Origin: Chloroflexota bacterium
GTDB taxonomy: Bacteria > Chloroflexota > Dehalococcoidia > Lucifugimonadales > UBA3495
Length of the DNA: 64,000 nucleotides
NCBI GenBank assembly: GCA_009837355.1
Contig: VXTR01000068.1
Location: 186,001-250,000, forward strand
Reading direction: 5' to 3'
Part shown: in pieces, positions 33,434 through 42,176 of the stretch
How the letters are laid out: every line of letters starts with the position of its first letter
Numbering within the stretch: the stretch's first letter is position 1
Program-made: the position numbers and the translations under genes
Notes under the pieces: generated by a model
The model's input: the letters and a program-made list of their open reading frames with translations, nothing else
Database searches by the model: none
What the model was told of the DNA's origin: nothing

Positions 33434-36052
33434 TCAGGACTGTCGGGCTTTTTCCTGCAGCTCGTAAAGCTTGTTGATGGCCTCCAGGGGCGTCAGGTTG
33501 GCGATGTCCAGTTGCTGCAGCGTTTCGTTGAGTGCGTTCTCCTGCTGCCCGAACAGGGGCAGCGCCAGTTGCGGCGAAGGAGCTCCGCTGCGATTTTTTC
33601 CGCGGCCGGCCCGTGGTTCCCGTTCCAGCTCGGTGAGCAGTTCCTGGGCGCGGGTCACCACCGTCGGAGGCATACCGGCCAGCATCGCCACGTGGACGCC
33701 GTAGGAACGGTCCGCGCCGCCGGGGACGATGCGATGCAGGAAGGCGATTTGTCCGTCCTCCTCGGATACCGCGACCCGGTAGTTGCGGACGCCGGGCAAC
33801 GTGGCGGCCAGGTCGGTGAGTTCGTGATAGTGGGTGGCGAACAGTGTCTTGCAGCTGACCTGGGGGTTGTTGTGCAGGTGCTCCACCACGGCGCGGGCAA
33901 TGGACAGTCCGTCGTAGGTGCTGGTGCCGCGTCCGATTTCGTCCAGGATGACCAGCGAGCGCCAGGTGGCCTGGTTGAGAATGGCGGCGGTCTCCACCAT
34001 TTCCACCATGAACGTTGACTGCCCGGTGGCCAGGTCGTCCTGCAACCCGACGCGGGTGAAGATGCGGTCAACCAGGCCGATGGTGGCCGCCGTCGCCGGC
34101 ACGAAACTGCCCACCTGCGCCATCAGCACGATGATGGCGACCTGGCGGATGAAGGTGGACTTGCCGGCCATGTTGGGGCCGGTAATCAGCATAATCTGGG
34201 CATCGTCGGAGTCCAGGGCCGCGTCGTTGGGGACGAAAGCGCCGGGGCCGAGGACGCGCTCCACCACCGGATGCCGGCCGTCGGCGATGCTGATGGCGTT
34301 GCCGTCGTCGAGGGTGGGGCGCACGTAACCGTGCCGGACGGCGATGCTGGCCAGGCCGGCGAATACGTCGGCGCGGGCTACAGCGGCAGCCAGTCGGGAG
34401 ATGCCTTCGCCGTGGTCGGCAACCTGCCGGCAAACCTGTCGGTAGAGGGTGCGCTCCAATTCCTCGAGCCGTTCGCGCGCCTCCAGCGCCTGGCTCTCGT
34501 ACTCTTTCAGCTCCGGCGTGACGTATCGCTCGCCGTTGGTGAGGGTTTGGCGGCGCTGGTAGTCGTCGGGCACTGCGTCAAGGTTGGCGCGGCTGACCTC
34601 GATGTAGTAACCGAACACCTGGTTGAAACCGACCTTGAGGCTGCGTATCCCGGTGCGCTCGCGCTCGCGGGCTTCCAGCTCTGCAATAAAGCCACGGGTG
34701 TCCCGGGCCAGGGTACGGATGCGGTCCAGCTCCGGAGAGAATCCTTCCCGTATAACGCCGCCGTCGCCCGGCTGCGCGGACGGTTCGGGGGCGATGGCGT
34801 TGTCGATGAGGCCGGCAACGTCGGGCAATGGCCGCAGTTCGCCGGCCAGCCAGGCGACGGCAGCAGCGTCGTCCCCGGACAAGGCTGCGCTTAGCTCTTC
34901 GGCGGCAACCAGGCTAATCCGCAGGGCCAGCAAGTCCCGCGGCGGCGCCGTTTGCGCCTGAATGCGGGTCAGGATGCGTTCCAGGTCGGAGATTCGGGAC
35001 AGAGCGGCGACGGCGTCATCGCGGCGGAAAGCGTTATCGACGAAAAACTGCACGGCGTCCAGGCGTCGCTCCAGCCGCTTCAAATCCAGCAAAGGCCGCC
35101 CCAGCCAGCGGCGCAGCAGCCGCGCGCCCATGGCTGTGCGCGTGTCGTCCATTGCGGCCAGCAACGACCAGTCTCGGTTGTCCCAGCGGCCGGCCTCGAA
35201 GAGTTCCAGGTTGCGCCGGGTCTGCGGGTCGAGGGTCATATAGGCGTCGGTTTGATATACCGACGGGGCCGCCAGCGGGGGACGCTCGCCCTGCCAGGTG
35301 TAGCGCAGATAATCGACGATGGCGCCGGCGGCGCGGACGGCCAGCGGCCGGGATCCCACGCCGTGAGACTCCAGGCCATAGGCTTCCAGCGAGAGCACGC
35401 TGTAATAATCCAGCAGGGCGCGGCGGGCCAGGTCCGGGTTGAAAGCGCCGGCGTCCAGGGTAGTTAAGGTGGTCTCGGTTCCGTTGGCTCCGACAAGGTC
35501 TGGCAGTTCCTCGTTGGGAGGAATCAGAATCTCTGACGGTTGCAGGCGGGCCAGTTCCAGAGGCAATTGCTCAGCTGGGATTTGGGCAGTGGCGAATTCG
35601 CCGGTGGTAACATCAACGTAGGCCAGGCCGGCCTGGGCGTCCTGGATGCAGACGGCGGCCAGGTAGTTGTTGGCGCTCTGGTCCAGCAGGGCGGATTCCA
35701 GGACGGTTCCAGGGGTAACCACGCGGACGACTCCACGCTCAACGATACCCTTGGACGCCGCCGGGTCGCTGAGCTGCTCGCAGATGGCTACCTTGTATCC
35801 CTGCTTGATGAGGCGGGCCAGGTTGGTGTCCAGCGACACGGCGGGCACCCCGGCCATGGGGATGCGCGTGTCTTTGCCCATGCTGCGGGAGGTGAGGGCG
35901 ATTTCCAGCGCCTCGGCAAGCGTGTGGGCGTCGTCGTCAAAGCACTCGTAGAAGTCGCCCATCCGGAACAGCAGGATGGCGTCCGGGTAGGAGTGCTTGA
36001 TAGTGAGGTATTGACGCCGGACGGGGGTCAGCCGGGCGTTGGCGGTGGTCAT
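33434..36052 (-). CDS. mutS: DNA mismatch repair protein MutS
   Basis: The 872-residue protein has the mismatch-binding N-terminal domain (FRMGDFYECFDDDA, containing the Phe-x-Glu-like DFYE wedge), and the ATPase domain with TGPNMAGKSTFIRQ and the DEIGRGTSTYDGLSIA motif. It recognises mismatches and recruits MutL. It precedes the ArsC-like gene on the same strand by about 140 bases. Together with mutL two genes on, it forms a mutS - arsC-like - HAD - mutL block. Confidence 0.97.
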   Translation of the reverse strand: MTTANARLTPVRRQYLTIKHSYPDAILLFRMGDFYECFDDDAHTLAEALEIALTSRSMGKDTRIPMAGVPAVSLDTNLARLIKQGYKVAICEQLSDPAASKGIVERGVVRVVTPGTVLESALLDQSANNYLAAVCIQDAQAGLAYVDVTTGEFATAQIPAEQLPLELARLQPSEILIPPNEELPDLVGANGTETTLTTLDAGAFNPDLARRALLDYYSVLSLEAYGLESHGVGSRPLAVRAAGAIVDYLRYTWQGERPPLAAPSVYQTDAYMTLDPQTRRNLELFEAGRWDNRDWSLLAAMDDTRTAMGARLLRRWLGRPLLDLKRLERRLDAVQFFVDNAFRRDDAVAALSRISDLERILTRIQAQTAPPRDLLALRISLVAAEELSAALSGDDAAAVAWLAGELRPLPDVAGLIDNAIAPEPSAQPGDGGVIREGFSPELDRIRTLARDTRGFIAELEARERERTGIRSLKVGFNQVFGYYIEVSRANLDAVPDDYQRRQTLTNGERYVTPELKEYESQALEARERLEELERTLYRQVCRQVADHGEGISRLAAAVARADVFAGLASIAVRHGYVRPTLDDGNAISIADGRHPVVERVLGPGAFVPNDAALDSDDAQIMLITGPNMAGKSTFIRQVAIIVLMAQVGSFVPATAATIGLVDRIFTRVGLQDDLATGQSTFMVEMVETAAILNQATWRSLVILDEIGRGTSTYDGLSIARAVVEHLHNNPQVSCKTLFATHYHELTDLAATLPGVRNYRVAVSEEDGQIAFLHRIVPGGADRSYGVHVAMLAGMPPTVVTRAQELLTELEREPRAGRGKNRSGAPSPQLALPLFGQQENALNETLQQLDIANLTPLEAINKLYELQEKARQS

Positions 36053-36092
36053 GGGGTGATTTTACCCCATCCGGGCGGTGCGTCGCCGGGCG

Positions 36093-36848
36093 TTACTCCT
36101 TCCAGAAACGTTCTTCGTCCCACCGCCAGCCCTGGGCGGTAACGATTTCCCGGCTGGCTTCAATCATGCCGGGGTGGCCGCAGCCATAAATCAGGGTGTC
36201 GTCCCGGTTGAGGGGGAACTTTTCCAGGTATTTGGCGACGATATTGTTCAGGCGGCCGGTTTCGCCTTGCCAGTCGGCGTTGCGCGCTTCCCCGGGCCGG
36301 CTGACCGAAGGCACGAAGGTAACGACGTCGGGATGGGCGGCGGCGAGGCCGGAAAGCTCGCCGTCATAGACGAATTCGTTCAGGTAGGAGGCGCCTTCCA
36401 GTATGTACAAATGGTGGCCGGCGCGTCCGTGGTGGAGATGGTCGCGCACCATGCTGACGAAAGGAGCGACGCCGGTTACGGTGCCCAGCATCAGGTGCTG
36501 CGTAGCTGACGGGTCCATCAGGAAAATGCCCTTGGCGCGGGGGCGGATTGACATGGTGTCGCCGACTTCCATCCGCCACATCCGGGGCGTCAGTTCTCCC
36601 TCGGGCACCAGCTCTACAAATATCTCCAGCAACGGTTCGTGGGGCGCCGATGCGATGGAATACGCACGCTCGATGCCGTCCAGTCCCAAAGTGCAATACT
36701 GCCCCGGCTTGAAGTTGAAGTCGAATCCCACCGGTTCCAACTTGATAACCATCAGGTCGTCGGTATAGTCAACCCGCTCGACCAGGCGGGCGCGGGGCAG
36801 GTTGAGGGTTCGGTCGCGACGCGAGGCAAGAGTCTGCGCAGTGGTCAT
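36093..36848 (-). CDS. Ferredoxin/flavodoxin-NADP(H) reductase-like flavoprotein
   Basis: The 251-residue protein has the FAD-binding motif RAYSIAS, a NAD(P)-binding GTVTGVAPFVSMVRDH segment and a late YGCGHPGMIE motif, in the order of Fpr-type reductases. It should pass electrons between NAD(P)H and a ferredoxin or flavodoxin. It lies 75 bases downstream of the NuoG-like gene on the same strand, so it may belong to the same redox unit. The C-terminus ends WKE rather than the usual aromatic residue. Confidence 0.85.
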   Translation of the reverse strand: MTTAQTLASRRDRTLNLPRARLVERVDYTDDLMVIKLEPVGFDFNFKPGQYCTLGLDGIERAYSIASAPHEPLLEIFVELVPEGELTPRMWRMEVGDTMSIRPRAKGIFLMDPSATQHLMLGTVTGVAPFVSMVRDHLHHGRAGHHLYILEGASYLNEFVYDGELSGLAAAHPDVVTFVPSVSRPGEARNADWQGETGRLNNIVAKYLEKFPLNRDDTLIYGCGHPGMIEASREIVTAQGWRWDEERFWKE

Positions 36849-36923
36849 GTTTGCTCCATCATCAATCTGGATACGACCGGGGTATTGTAGGGCGGAAATG
36901 TTACGCAGGTGTTGCCGAATTCG

Positions 36924-39767
36924 TTACGAATTGAGCGATTCCACGCGACAGGGTTCCACGACCAGCCCGGGCACCCGTGCCATGGGGTTGATGTCCTCGG
37001 ACGTCTGCAACTCGATGGCGAGTTCCCCGAACAACGTGGTGATGGCAACCATCCCCGGAGGGATGGCCTCGTCCAGCGCCGCCACGCCCGTGATGCGGTT
37101 GACGGCCGTGGACAGGGCCACCGGCTCGCCGTCGGCGATTTTCCATGCGGCGGCGTCGGTCGGGTTCAGCTGCACCAGCTCATCGCGGACGATGCGGTTC
37201 AGGTCGCCGGTTTCGATGCCGGTCTCCCGTTCCCGCTGCAGCAGCACCCGGCCGGGAGCCAGCAGGGCCGGAAATTCGGAATCAGCGGGCCATTCGGCCG
37301 GTCGGAAACGGGGCGCGACAGGCTCAGCTTTGCCGTAAGGGAAACCGTTGGTGTAGAGCACCGGTGATGAAGGGCTGTCATCGCCAGGGCAGGGCCATTG
37401 GATACCGCGCTCTTCACGAGAAGTGTATAGAAGCTGGGTGGGCCGCGGCGCTTCCACGCCCGTTTGCATCACCAGAACCGATTCGCGGGCCAGGCGCTCG
37501 TAGCTGATGCCGCCGTAGTTGGCGGTGATGGCGGCGATTTCATCCATAAGCTCGGACGGGTTGTCATAACTGATGCCGTCGATTCCCAGCCGCTGCGACA
37601 GCTGGGCGAATACCCAGCCCTCCGGCTTGGCATCGTTGTTCTTGACGGAGACGGCAGGGCGAACCCGTTGAATGCGACGCTCAATATTGGTAAACGTACC
37701 GTCCTTCTCCGCGAAGGTAACCCGGGGCAGCACTACGTCGGCAATCTGTGCGGTGGGAGTGAGGAACGTGTCCATCACGGCCAAAAAGTCCAGCCGCTCC
37801 AGCGCAGCCAGTCCGTCTCCCAGCAGCCCATTGGTAAAGTTCGGGCTGTCGCCGATGACCATCATTGACGTGATATCGCCGTTGGTGGCCGCCGCCAGCA
37901 TTCCCTCTACGCCCATGCTGTGTTCAGGAGGCGGCAGGGTAACGCCCCAGAAGTTTTCAACGCGGGCGCGGTTGTCGTCGTCAAAGAGGGGACCGCCGCC
38001 GGGCAGGCGATTGGGAATGCACCCGATGTCCGTCGCGCCCTGGGTGTTGGCGCCTTGGCGCATCGGGAAAAGGCCGCCGGCCGGCTGGCCGACGTTGTGG
38101 GTGAGCAGGGCCAGGTCGCACAGCGCGATCACGCAGTCGCGGGTGATTTCTCCGGGTACGTTGTCCAAGCCGTACACAATTGCCGAATTGCCGGTGGCGG
38201 CGTACAACCGGGCTGCCGCAACGATGTCTCCCCGCGCCACGCCGGTGGCGGCGACGGCTGCGTCGTCAATGCGCTCCAGTTCGTAGGCCAGGGTGGCGTA
38301 ATCCTCTACGTGTTCGGCCAGCCACTCAGCGTCAATCAGACCTTCTTCGAGCACCACCTTCAGGATAGCCCCGATGAGCACCAGTTCGGCGCCCGGCACG
38401 GGCCGCAGCCACAGCTTGGCGTAGCGGGTCAGTTCCACTTCCCGGCTGTCGATGACAATCAGCGGCACGCCGGCCTGGGCAGCCTGCTTGATGGGAACGC
38501 CAACCACGTTATGGCTCTCGGTGAGGTTGGTGTTGAAAACCAGGATGCAGTCGGAGTTCTTCAGGTCCCAGATGGAGTTGGTGGCGCCGGGGTAGCCCAG
38601 CACGTCTTCCAGGCCTCGGCTCAAGTCGGGCTGCACGTTGCCGGAATGGTCCAGGTGGTGGGTCTTCATCCCGATGTGGGCGAACTTCTGGGCCAGGTAA
38701 AACTCCTCGTTGGTGCTGTCAGGAGCTGTAATCAGCCCAAAGCCTTCGCCGGACTGGTAGGGCCGCAGTTTTTCGGCAATCAGGTCAAGGGCTTCGTCCC
38801 ACGTGGCCGGTTCCAGGACGCCGTTGCGTCGAATCATGGGACGGCGCAGGCGCTGACCGCTGGTCAGATGGCCCATCCCGAACTTGCCCTTGTAGCAGGC
38901 CTGGCCCCGGTTAGCGGGAGAGTTAAACTCGGGGATGGCCCTGATGACGCGCCCCTGGTCGTTGATTTCCAGGTTCATCTGGCAACCCACCGGGCAGTGG
39001 GTGCAGATGGTGCGCTGGACGCTGGCAGCCTTTTCCCACTTGTTCTCCCGTTCGGTCAGCGCGCCCACCGGGCACACGTCGATACAGGCGCCGCAGAACT
39101 CGCAGCCGGATTCCAGCAGCGACGTTCCGAAAGAGGTGCCGACCAGCGCATTGCCGGAACGCTCGGTGAAGCAGATAGCGTTGTCGCCGCGCACTTCTTC
39201 ACAGGCGCGGACGCAGCGGCCGCAGGTGATGCACAGGTTGTAGTCTCGGTCGTAAAAGGGGTCGCTGACCTCCAGCGGAATGTCCCGGTACATGTAGGTC
39301 ATGGGCGATTCCAGCTCCATGCCCAGATAACGCACCGTGTCCTTGAATTCACAGCGTTCGTTCTTCGGACAGGTAACGCAGCGATCATTCACCGAAACGT
39401 GGCGGAGACAAACGTCGGACGGCCCGCAGATTTCCATCCGGTGGCAGGTCAGGCACCCGTTGGGATGCTCGGCAATCAGCATCTGCATCACGGAGCGACG
39501 CAGCTCGTTCACGTCCGGGGTCTCGCTCCACACCACCATGCCATCGGTGGCGGCCAGGGTGCAGGCGGCGGGGAAGCCCGGCACCCGGCCCCGTTCGTTT
39601 TCCGCGACCACCACACACATCCGGCAGGCGGCGTAGGGCTTCATGCCGGAGTGATAGCACAGATAGGGGACGTACACGCCGGCGTCAATGGCGGCTTCAA
39701 GCACCATCTTGCCCGGTTGGGTCTTGATTTCCACTCCGTCAATGGAGATGGTGATGTCGTCAGGCAT
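36924..39767 (-). CDS. NuoG/FdhA-like iron-sulfur molybdopterin-domain subunit
   Basis: The 947-residue protein starts with a [2Fe-2S] domain (C37, C48, C51, C69). A cysteine-rich segment follows (CLTCHRMEICGPSDVC, then CVTCPKNERC), then two 4Fe-4S motifs (CITCGRCVRACEE, CEFCGACIDVCPVGAL), a 4Fe-4S at CTHCPVGCQ, and a molybdopterin oxidoreductase domain. It resembles NAD-dependent formate dehydrogenase alpha subunits, but the stretch where these have the catalytic Cys or Sec reads DHSGNVQPDLSRGL, with neither. So formate oxidation is doubtful. With nuoE- and nuoF-like genes upstream it probably forms an NADH-linked complex of unknown acceptor. Confidence 0.8.
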   Translation of the reverse strand: MPDDITISIDGVEIKTQPGKMVLEAAIDAGVYVPYLCYHSGMKPYAACRMCVVVAENERGRVPGFPAACTLAATDGMVVWSETPDVNELRRSVMQMLIAEHPNGCLTCHRMEICGPSDVCLRHVSVNDRCVTCPKNERCEFKDTVRYLGMELESPMTYMYRDIPLEVSDPFYDRDYNLCITCGRCVRACEEVRGDNAICFTERSGNALVGTSFGTSLLESGCEFCGACIDVCPVGALTERENKWEKAASVQRTICTHCPVGCQMNLEINDQGRVIRAIPEFNSPANRGQACYKGKFGMGHLTSGQRLRRPMIRRNGVLEPATWDEALDLIAEKLRPYQSGEGFGLITAPDSTNEEFYLAQKFAHIGMKTHHLDHSGNVQPDLSRGLEDVLGYPGATNSIWDLKNSDCILVFNTNLTESHNVVGVPIKQAAQAGVPLIVIDSREVELTRYAKLWLRPVPGAELVLIGAILKVVLEEGLIDAEWLAEHVEDYATLAYELERIDDAAVAATGVARGDIVAAARLYAATGNSAIVYGLDNVPGEITRDCVIALCDLALLTHNVGQPAGGLFPMRQGANTQGATDIGCIPNRLPGGGPLFDDDNRARVENFWGVTLPPPEHSMGVEGMLAAATNGDITSMMVIGDSPNFTNGLLGDGLAALERLDFLAVMDTFLTPTAQIADVVLPRVTFAEKDGTFTNIERRIQRVRPAVSVKNNDAKPEGWVFAQLSQRLGIDGISYDNPSELMDEIAAITANYGGISYERLARESVLVMQTGVEAPRPTQLLYTSREERGIQWPCPGDDSPSSPVLYTNGFPYGKAEPVAPRFRPAEWPADSEFPALLAPGRVLLQRERETGIETGDLNRIVRDELVQLNPTDAAAWKIADGEPVALSTAVNRITGVAALDEAIPPGMVAITTLFGELAIELQTSEDINPMARVPGLVVEPCRVESLNS

Positions 39768-39803
39768 AGCGGCTCCTGGCGGGTTCCGGTGAGACGGACC
39801 GGT

Positions 39804-41573
39804 TTAGCGGCGGGTCAGGCGGGGTGAAATCAACAGCTCCGGGCAGTCTCCCGTGTGCCGCTTCTCTCGGATGTGGGCCTCAAACTCGTCGCCGAAGTAA
39901 CGGAGGGCGGATGATACCGGGTTGAACCCCAGCTGGCCGTGCCCGCACAGGGAGCCGGCCTGCATGTTCTCGCCGATGTTTCGCATCAGGGCCAGGTCTT
40001 CCTCGGTGCCCTGCAGGTTGCTGATGCGTTCCAGGACTTCCAGCAGATGGCTCATTCCCATTCGGCAGGGGAAGCACTTGCCGCAGGACTCGTACTGGCA
40101 GAAGGCAATCAAGTTGCGGGTGAGGTCAACGGCGCAGGTATCCTCGTCGCACACGATGATGCCGCCGGAACCCAGGATGGCCCCGGCTGCCCGGAACACG
40201 TCGAAGTCGAGTATCAGGTCCAGGTTGGCATCGCTGGCCGACAGGACGCCTCCCAGGGGGCCTCCGGTCTGCAACAGTTTCATTCGCTTGCCGTTAGGGA
40301 CGCCGCCGGCCATGTCAAACAGCACCTGCCGGAACGTCATGCCCAGTGGAACCTCAATCAGCCCGGTATAGTTGATGTCGCCGGACAGGCAGAGGATGGC
40401 GGTACCGCTGCTTCCGTTGATGCGGTTATCCGGGTCGGGCTGGGTTCCGATGCTGGCGAACCACTCGCCGCCCCGGGCGATGATTTCCGGCACGTAGGCC
40501 AGGGTTTTGACGTTGTTGATGTTGGAGGGCTTGCCGAAGACTCCCACTTGCGCCGGGAAAGGCGGGCGGTAGCGAGGCATCGAGCGTTTGCCTTCGATGG
40601 CTTCCATCAAGGCCGTTTCCTCGCCGGAAACGTAGGAGTCGCCGGTCAGCGCCACTTCCACGTCGAAGGAGAACCCGCTGCCCAGGATGTTCTCGCCCAG
40701 CAGGCCCAGTTCATAGGCCTGCTCAATGACAGCGCGCGTGCGGTCGATGGGCTGGTTATGCCCATGGCGGATGAAGATGTAGCCCCGGTTGGCGTTGCAG
40801 GCGTAGCCGGCGATGGTGATGCCCTCAACCACGGTGGCGGGATCGCTTTCCAAAATGCCCCGGTCGTTGAACGCGCCGGGGTCGCCCTCCTCGCAGTTGC
40901 AGAGGATGTACTTGTTCGGGTCGGGATTGCCGGCCAGGAAACCCCACTTGACGCCGGCGGGAAACGCCGCGCCGCCGCGCCCGCGCAGGCCGGACGTAAC
41001 CACTTCCTGGCGAGCCTCGTCGGGAGTCATGGCGGTGAGCGCCTGGCTCAGCGCTGCGTAGCCGCCGTTGGCGATGTACTGGTATAGGTCGGAGGGGTCG
41101 ATGTGGCCGGCGTTGCGCAGGGCGATGCGTTGCTGCTGTGCCAGCATTGGATGGTCGTTGAGATTGGGGATGCCCTCCGGCGCCGCGTCGGGTTCGCCCA
41201 AGTAGCCGAGAACGTGTCCGGCCACCGGCTCACCGCCGGCCACGTGCTGGCTAACGATGCGCTGGGCGATTTGGGGCGTTACGTTCTGGTAGAAAATGCG
41301 CGGGCCGCCGGGCGTCTGAACGTCCAGCAGCGGCTCGGCAAAGCACAGCCCAAGGGTGCCCACTTCCGACACGTTGGCCGAAAGTTGCCGCTCGGCCAGG
41401 ACGGCGTTCACGGCCGCCACGACCTCGAACCCGCCGGCAGCCTCGCCGGCCAGCCCGGTGCCGATGCGAATCCACGGACGGTCGCCGGCGGTCAGCGACT
41501 GCCAGCGGCGCTGTGCCTCAGCCAGGATGGCGTCGAAGTCGGCGGCGGTTTGCGTACTCACGGCGTTGGTCAA
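39804..41573 (-). CDS. nuoF: NuoF-like NADH-binding flavoprotein subunit
   Basis: The 589-residue protein has the NADH/FMN segment GLRGRGGAAFPAGVKW, the NCEEGDPGAFNDR motif and a C-terminal 4Fe-4S site CGKCFPCRMG with a late SLCGHGQ. It takes hydride from NADH to FMN and passes electrons to clusters. The first 130 residues look like a thioredoxin-like [2Fe-2S] domain, but only one cysteine is left in it. It follows nuoE by five bases and precedes the NuoG-like gene by 36 bases. Family members serve in complex I, bidirectional hydrogenases and formate dehydrogenases. Confidence 0.9.
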   Translation of the reverse strand: MTNAVSTQTAADFDAILAEAQRRWQSLTAGDRPWIRIGTGLAGEAAGGFEVVAAVNAVLAERQLSANVSEVGTLGLCFAEPLLDVQTPGGPRIFYQNVTPQIAQRIVSQHVAGGEPVAGHVLGYLGEPDAAPEGIPNLNDHPMLAQQQRIALRNAGHIDPSDLYQYIANGGYAALSQALTAMTPDEARQEVVTSGLRGRGGAAFPAGVKWGFLAGNPDPNKYILCNCEEGDPGAFNDRGILESDPATVVEGITIAGYACNANRGYIFIRHGHNQPIDRTRAVIEQAYELGLLGENILGSGFSFDVEVALTGDSYVSGEETALMEAIEGKRSMPRYRPPFPAQVGVFGKPSNINNVKTLAYVPEIIARGGEWFASIGTQPDPDNRINGSSGTAILCLSGDINYTGLIEVPLGMTFRQVLFDMAGGVPNGKRMKLLQTGGPLGGVLSASDANLDLILDFDVFRAAGAILGSGGIIVCDEDTCAVDLTRNLIAFCQYESCGKCFPCRMGMSHLLEVLERISNLQGTEEDLALMRNIGENMQAGSLCGHGQLGFNPVSSALRYFGDEFEAHIREKRHTGDCPELLISPRLTRR

Positions 41574-41578
41574 CTCGG

Positions 41579-42058
41579 TCAGTGAGCGGCGCCGGATTCC
41601 AACGCCGTGGCGATTCTCTCGCGCGCGGACTCGGGGGTAATGCGGCCGGCCAGATGGTGGTCGATGGCCATTACCGGGGCGTGGGCGCAGGCGCCCAGGC
41701 AGGTGTTGTAGCGCAGCGTGGCTTTGCCGTCCGGCGTGTCGCCTTCATCGGGCAGATTGAGGGCGTCCTGCGCGGCAGCGATGATAGCCGTCGCGCCCAT
41801 CACGTGGCAGGAGGGGCCCCAGCAGACTTCTATGCGGTGCTCGGTGGGCGGCTCGAAGCGGAAGTTGGGGTAGAAAGTGGCAACGGCCCAGACGTCGTTG
41901 ACGGTAGCATCCATGCGCAGGGCGACGGCTTCAACAGCCTCTCTGGGGATGTAACCGATAGCGTCCTCCACGGCGAGCAGGGAGGAGAGAACGGTTACGG
42001 TGGATTGGGGCTGGTTGTTGACGGCGTCGCTGATCAGCAAGCGGGTGGCGTCGTCCAT
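41579..42058 (-). CDS. nuoE: NuoE-like [2Fe-2S] subunit
   Basis: The 159-residue protein has the helical N-terminal part and the four-cysteine thioredoxin-like [2Fe-2S] domain of NuoE: CWGPSCHVMGA and YNTCLGACAHAPV. It is the small subunit of an NADH-oxidising module and binds NuoF. It opens the nuoE-nuoF-nuoG-like unit, and a promoter is visible 54 bases upstream. No other complex I genes are nearby, so this is a stand-alone EFG-type set. Confidence 0.93.
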   Translation of the reverse strand: MDDATRLLISDAVNNQPQSTVTVLSSLLAVEDAIGYIPREAVEAVALRMDATVNDVWAVATFYPNFRFEPPTEHRIEVCWGPSCHVMGATAIIAAAQDALNLPDEGDTPDGKATLRYNTCLGACAHAPVMAIDHHLAGRITPESARERIATALESGAAH

Positions 42059-42111
42059 TGTGCAGTCCGTTGCTTTGTGAAATTCGGTACAAGGCGAATT
42101 TTGCCGTCGTC

Positions 42112-42140
42112 AGTCTAGCACAGGGTACGGTGGCGGGCAA
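42112..42140 (-). promoter_or_regulatory. Predicted promoter of the nuoEFG-like operon
   Basis: On the minus strand TTGCCC (42140-42135) and TAGACT (42117-42112) are 17 bases apart. The predicted start is about 42105, some 45 bases before the nuoE ATG. This makes the operon independent of the DsbA-like gene just upstream. Confidence 0.5.
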
Positions 42141-42176
42141 CGCCGCTGCCACTCCGCCAGCCGCATGTTGGCAAGG

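Noticed and set aside
37920..39827. 635-codon open frame on the plus strand
   Set aside because: It is antisense to the NuoG-like gene, which has unmistakable iron-sulfur motifs. The plus-strand product is Gly/Val/His-rich with no recognisable domain.
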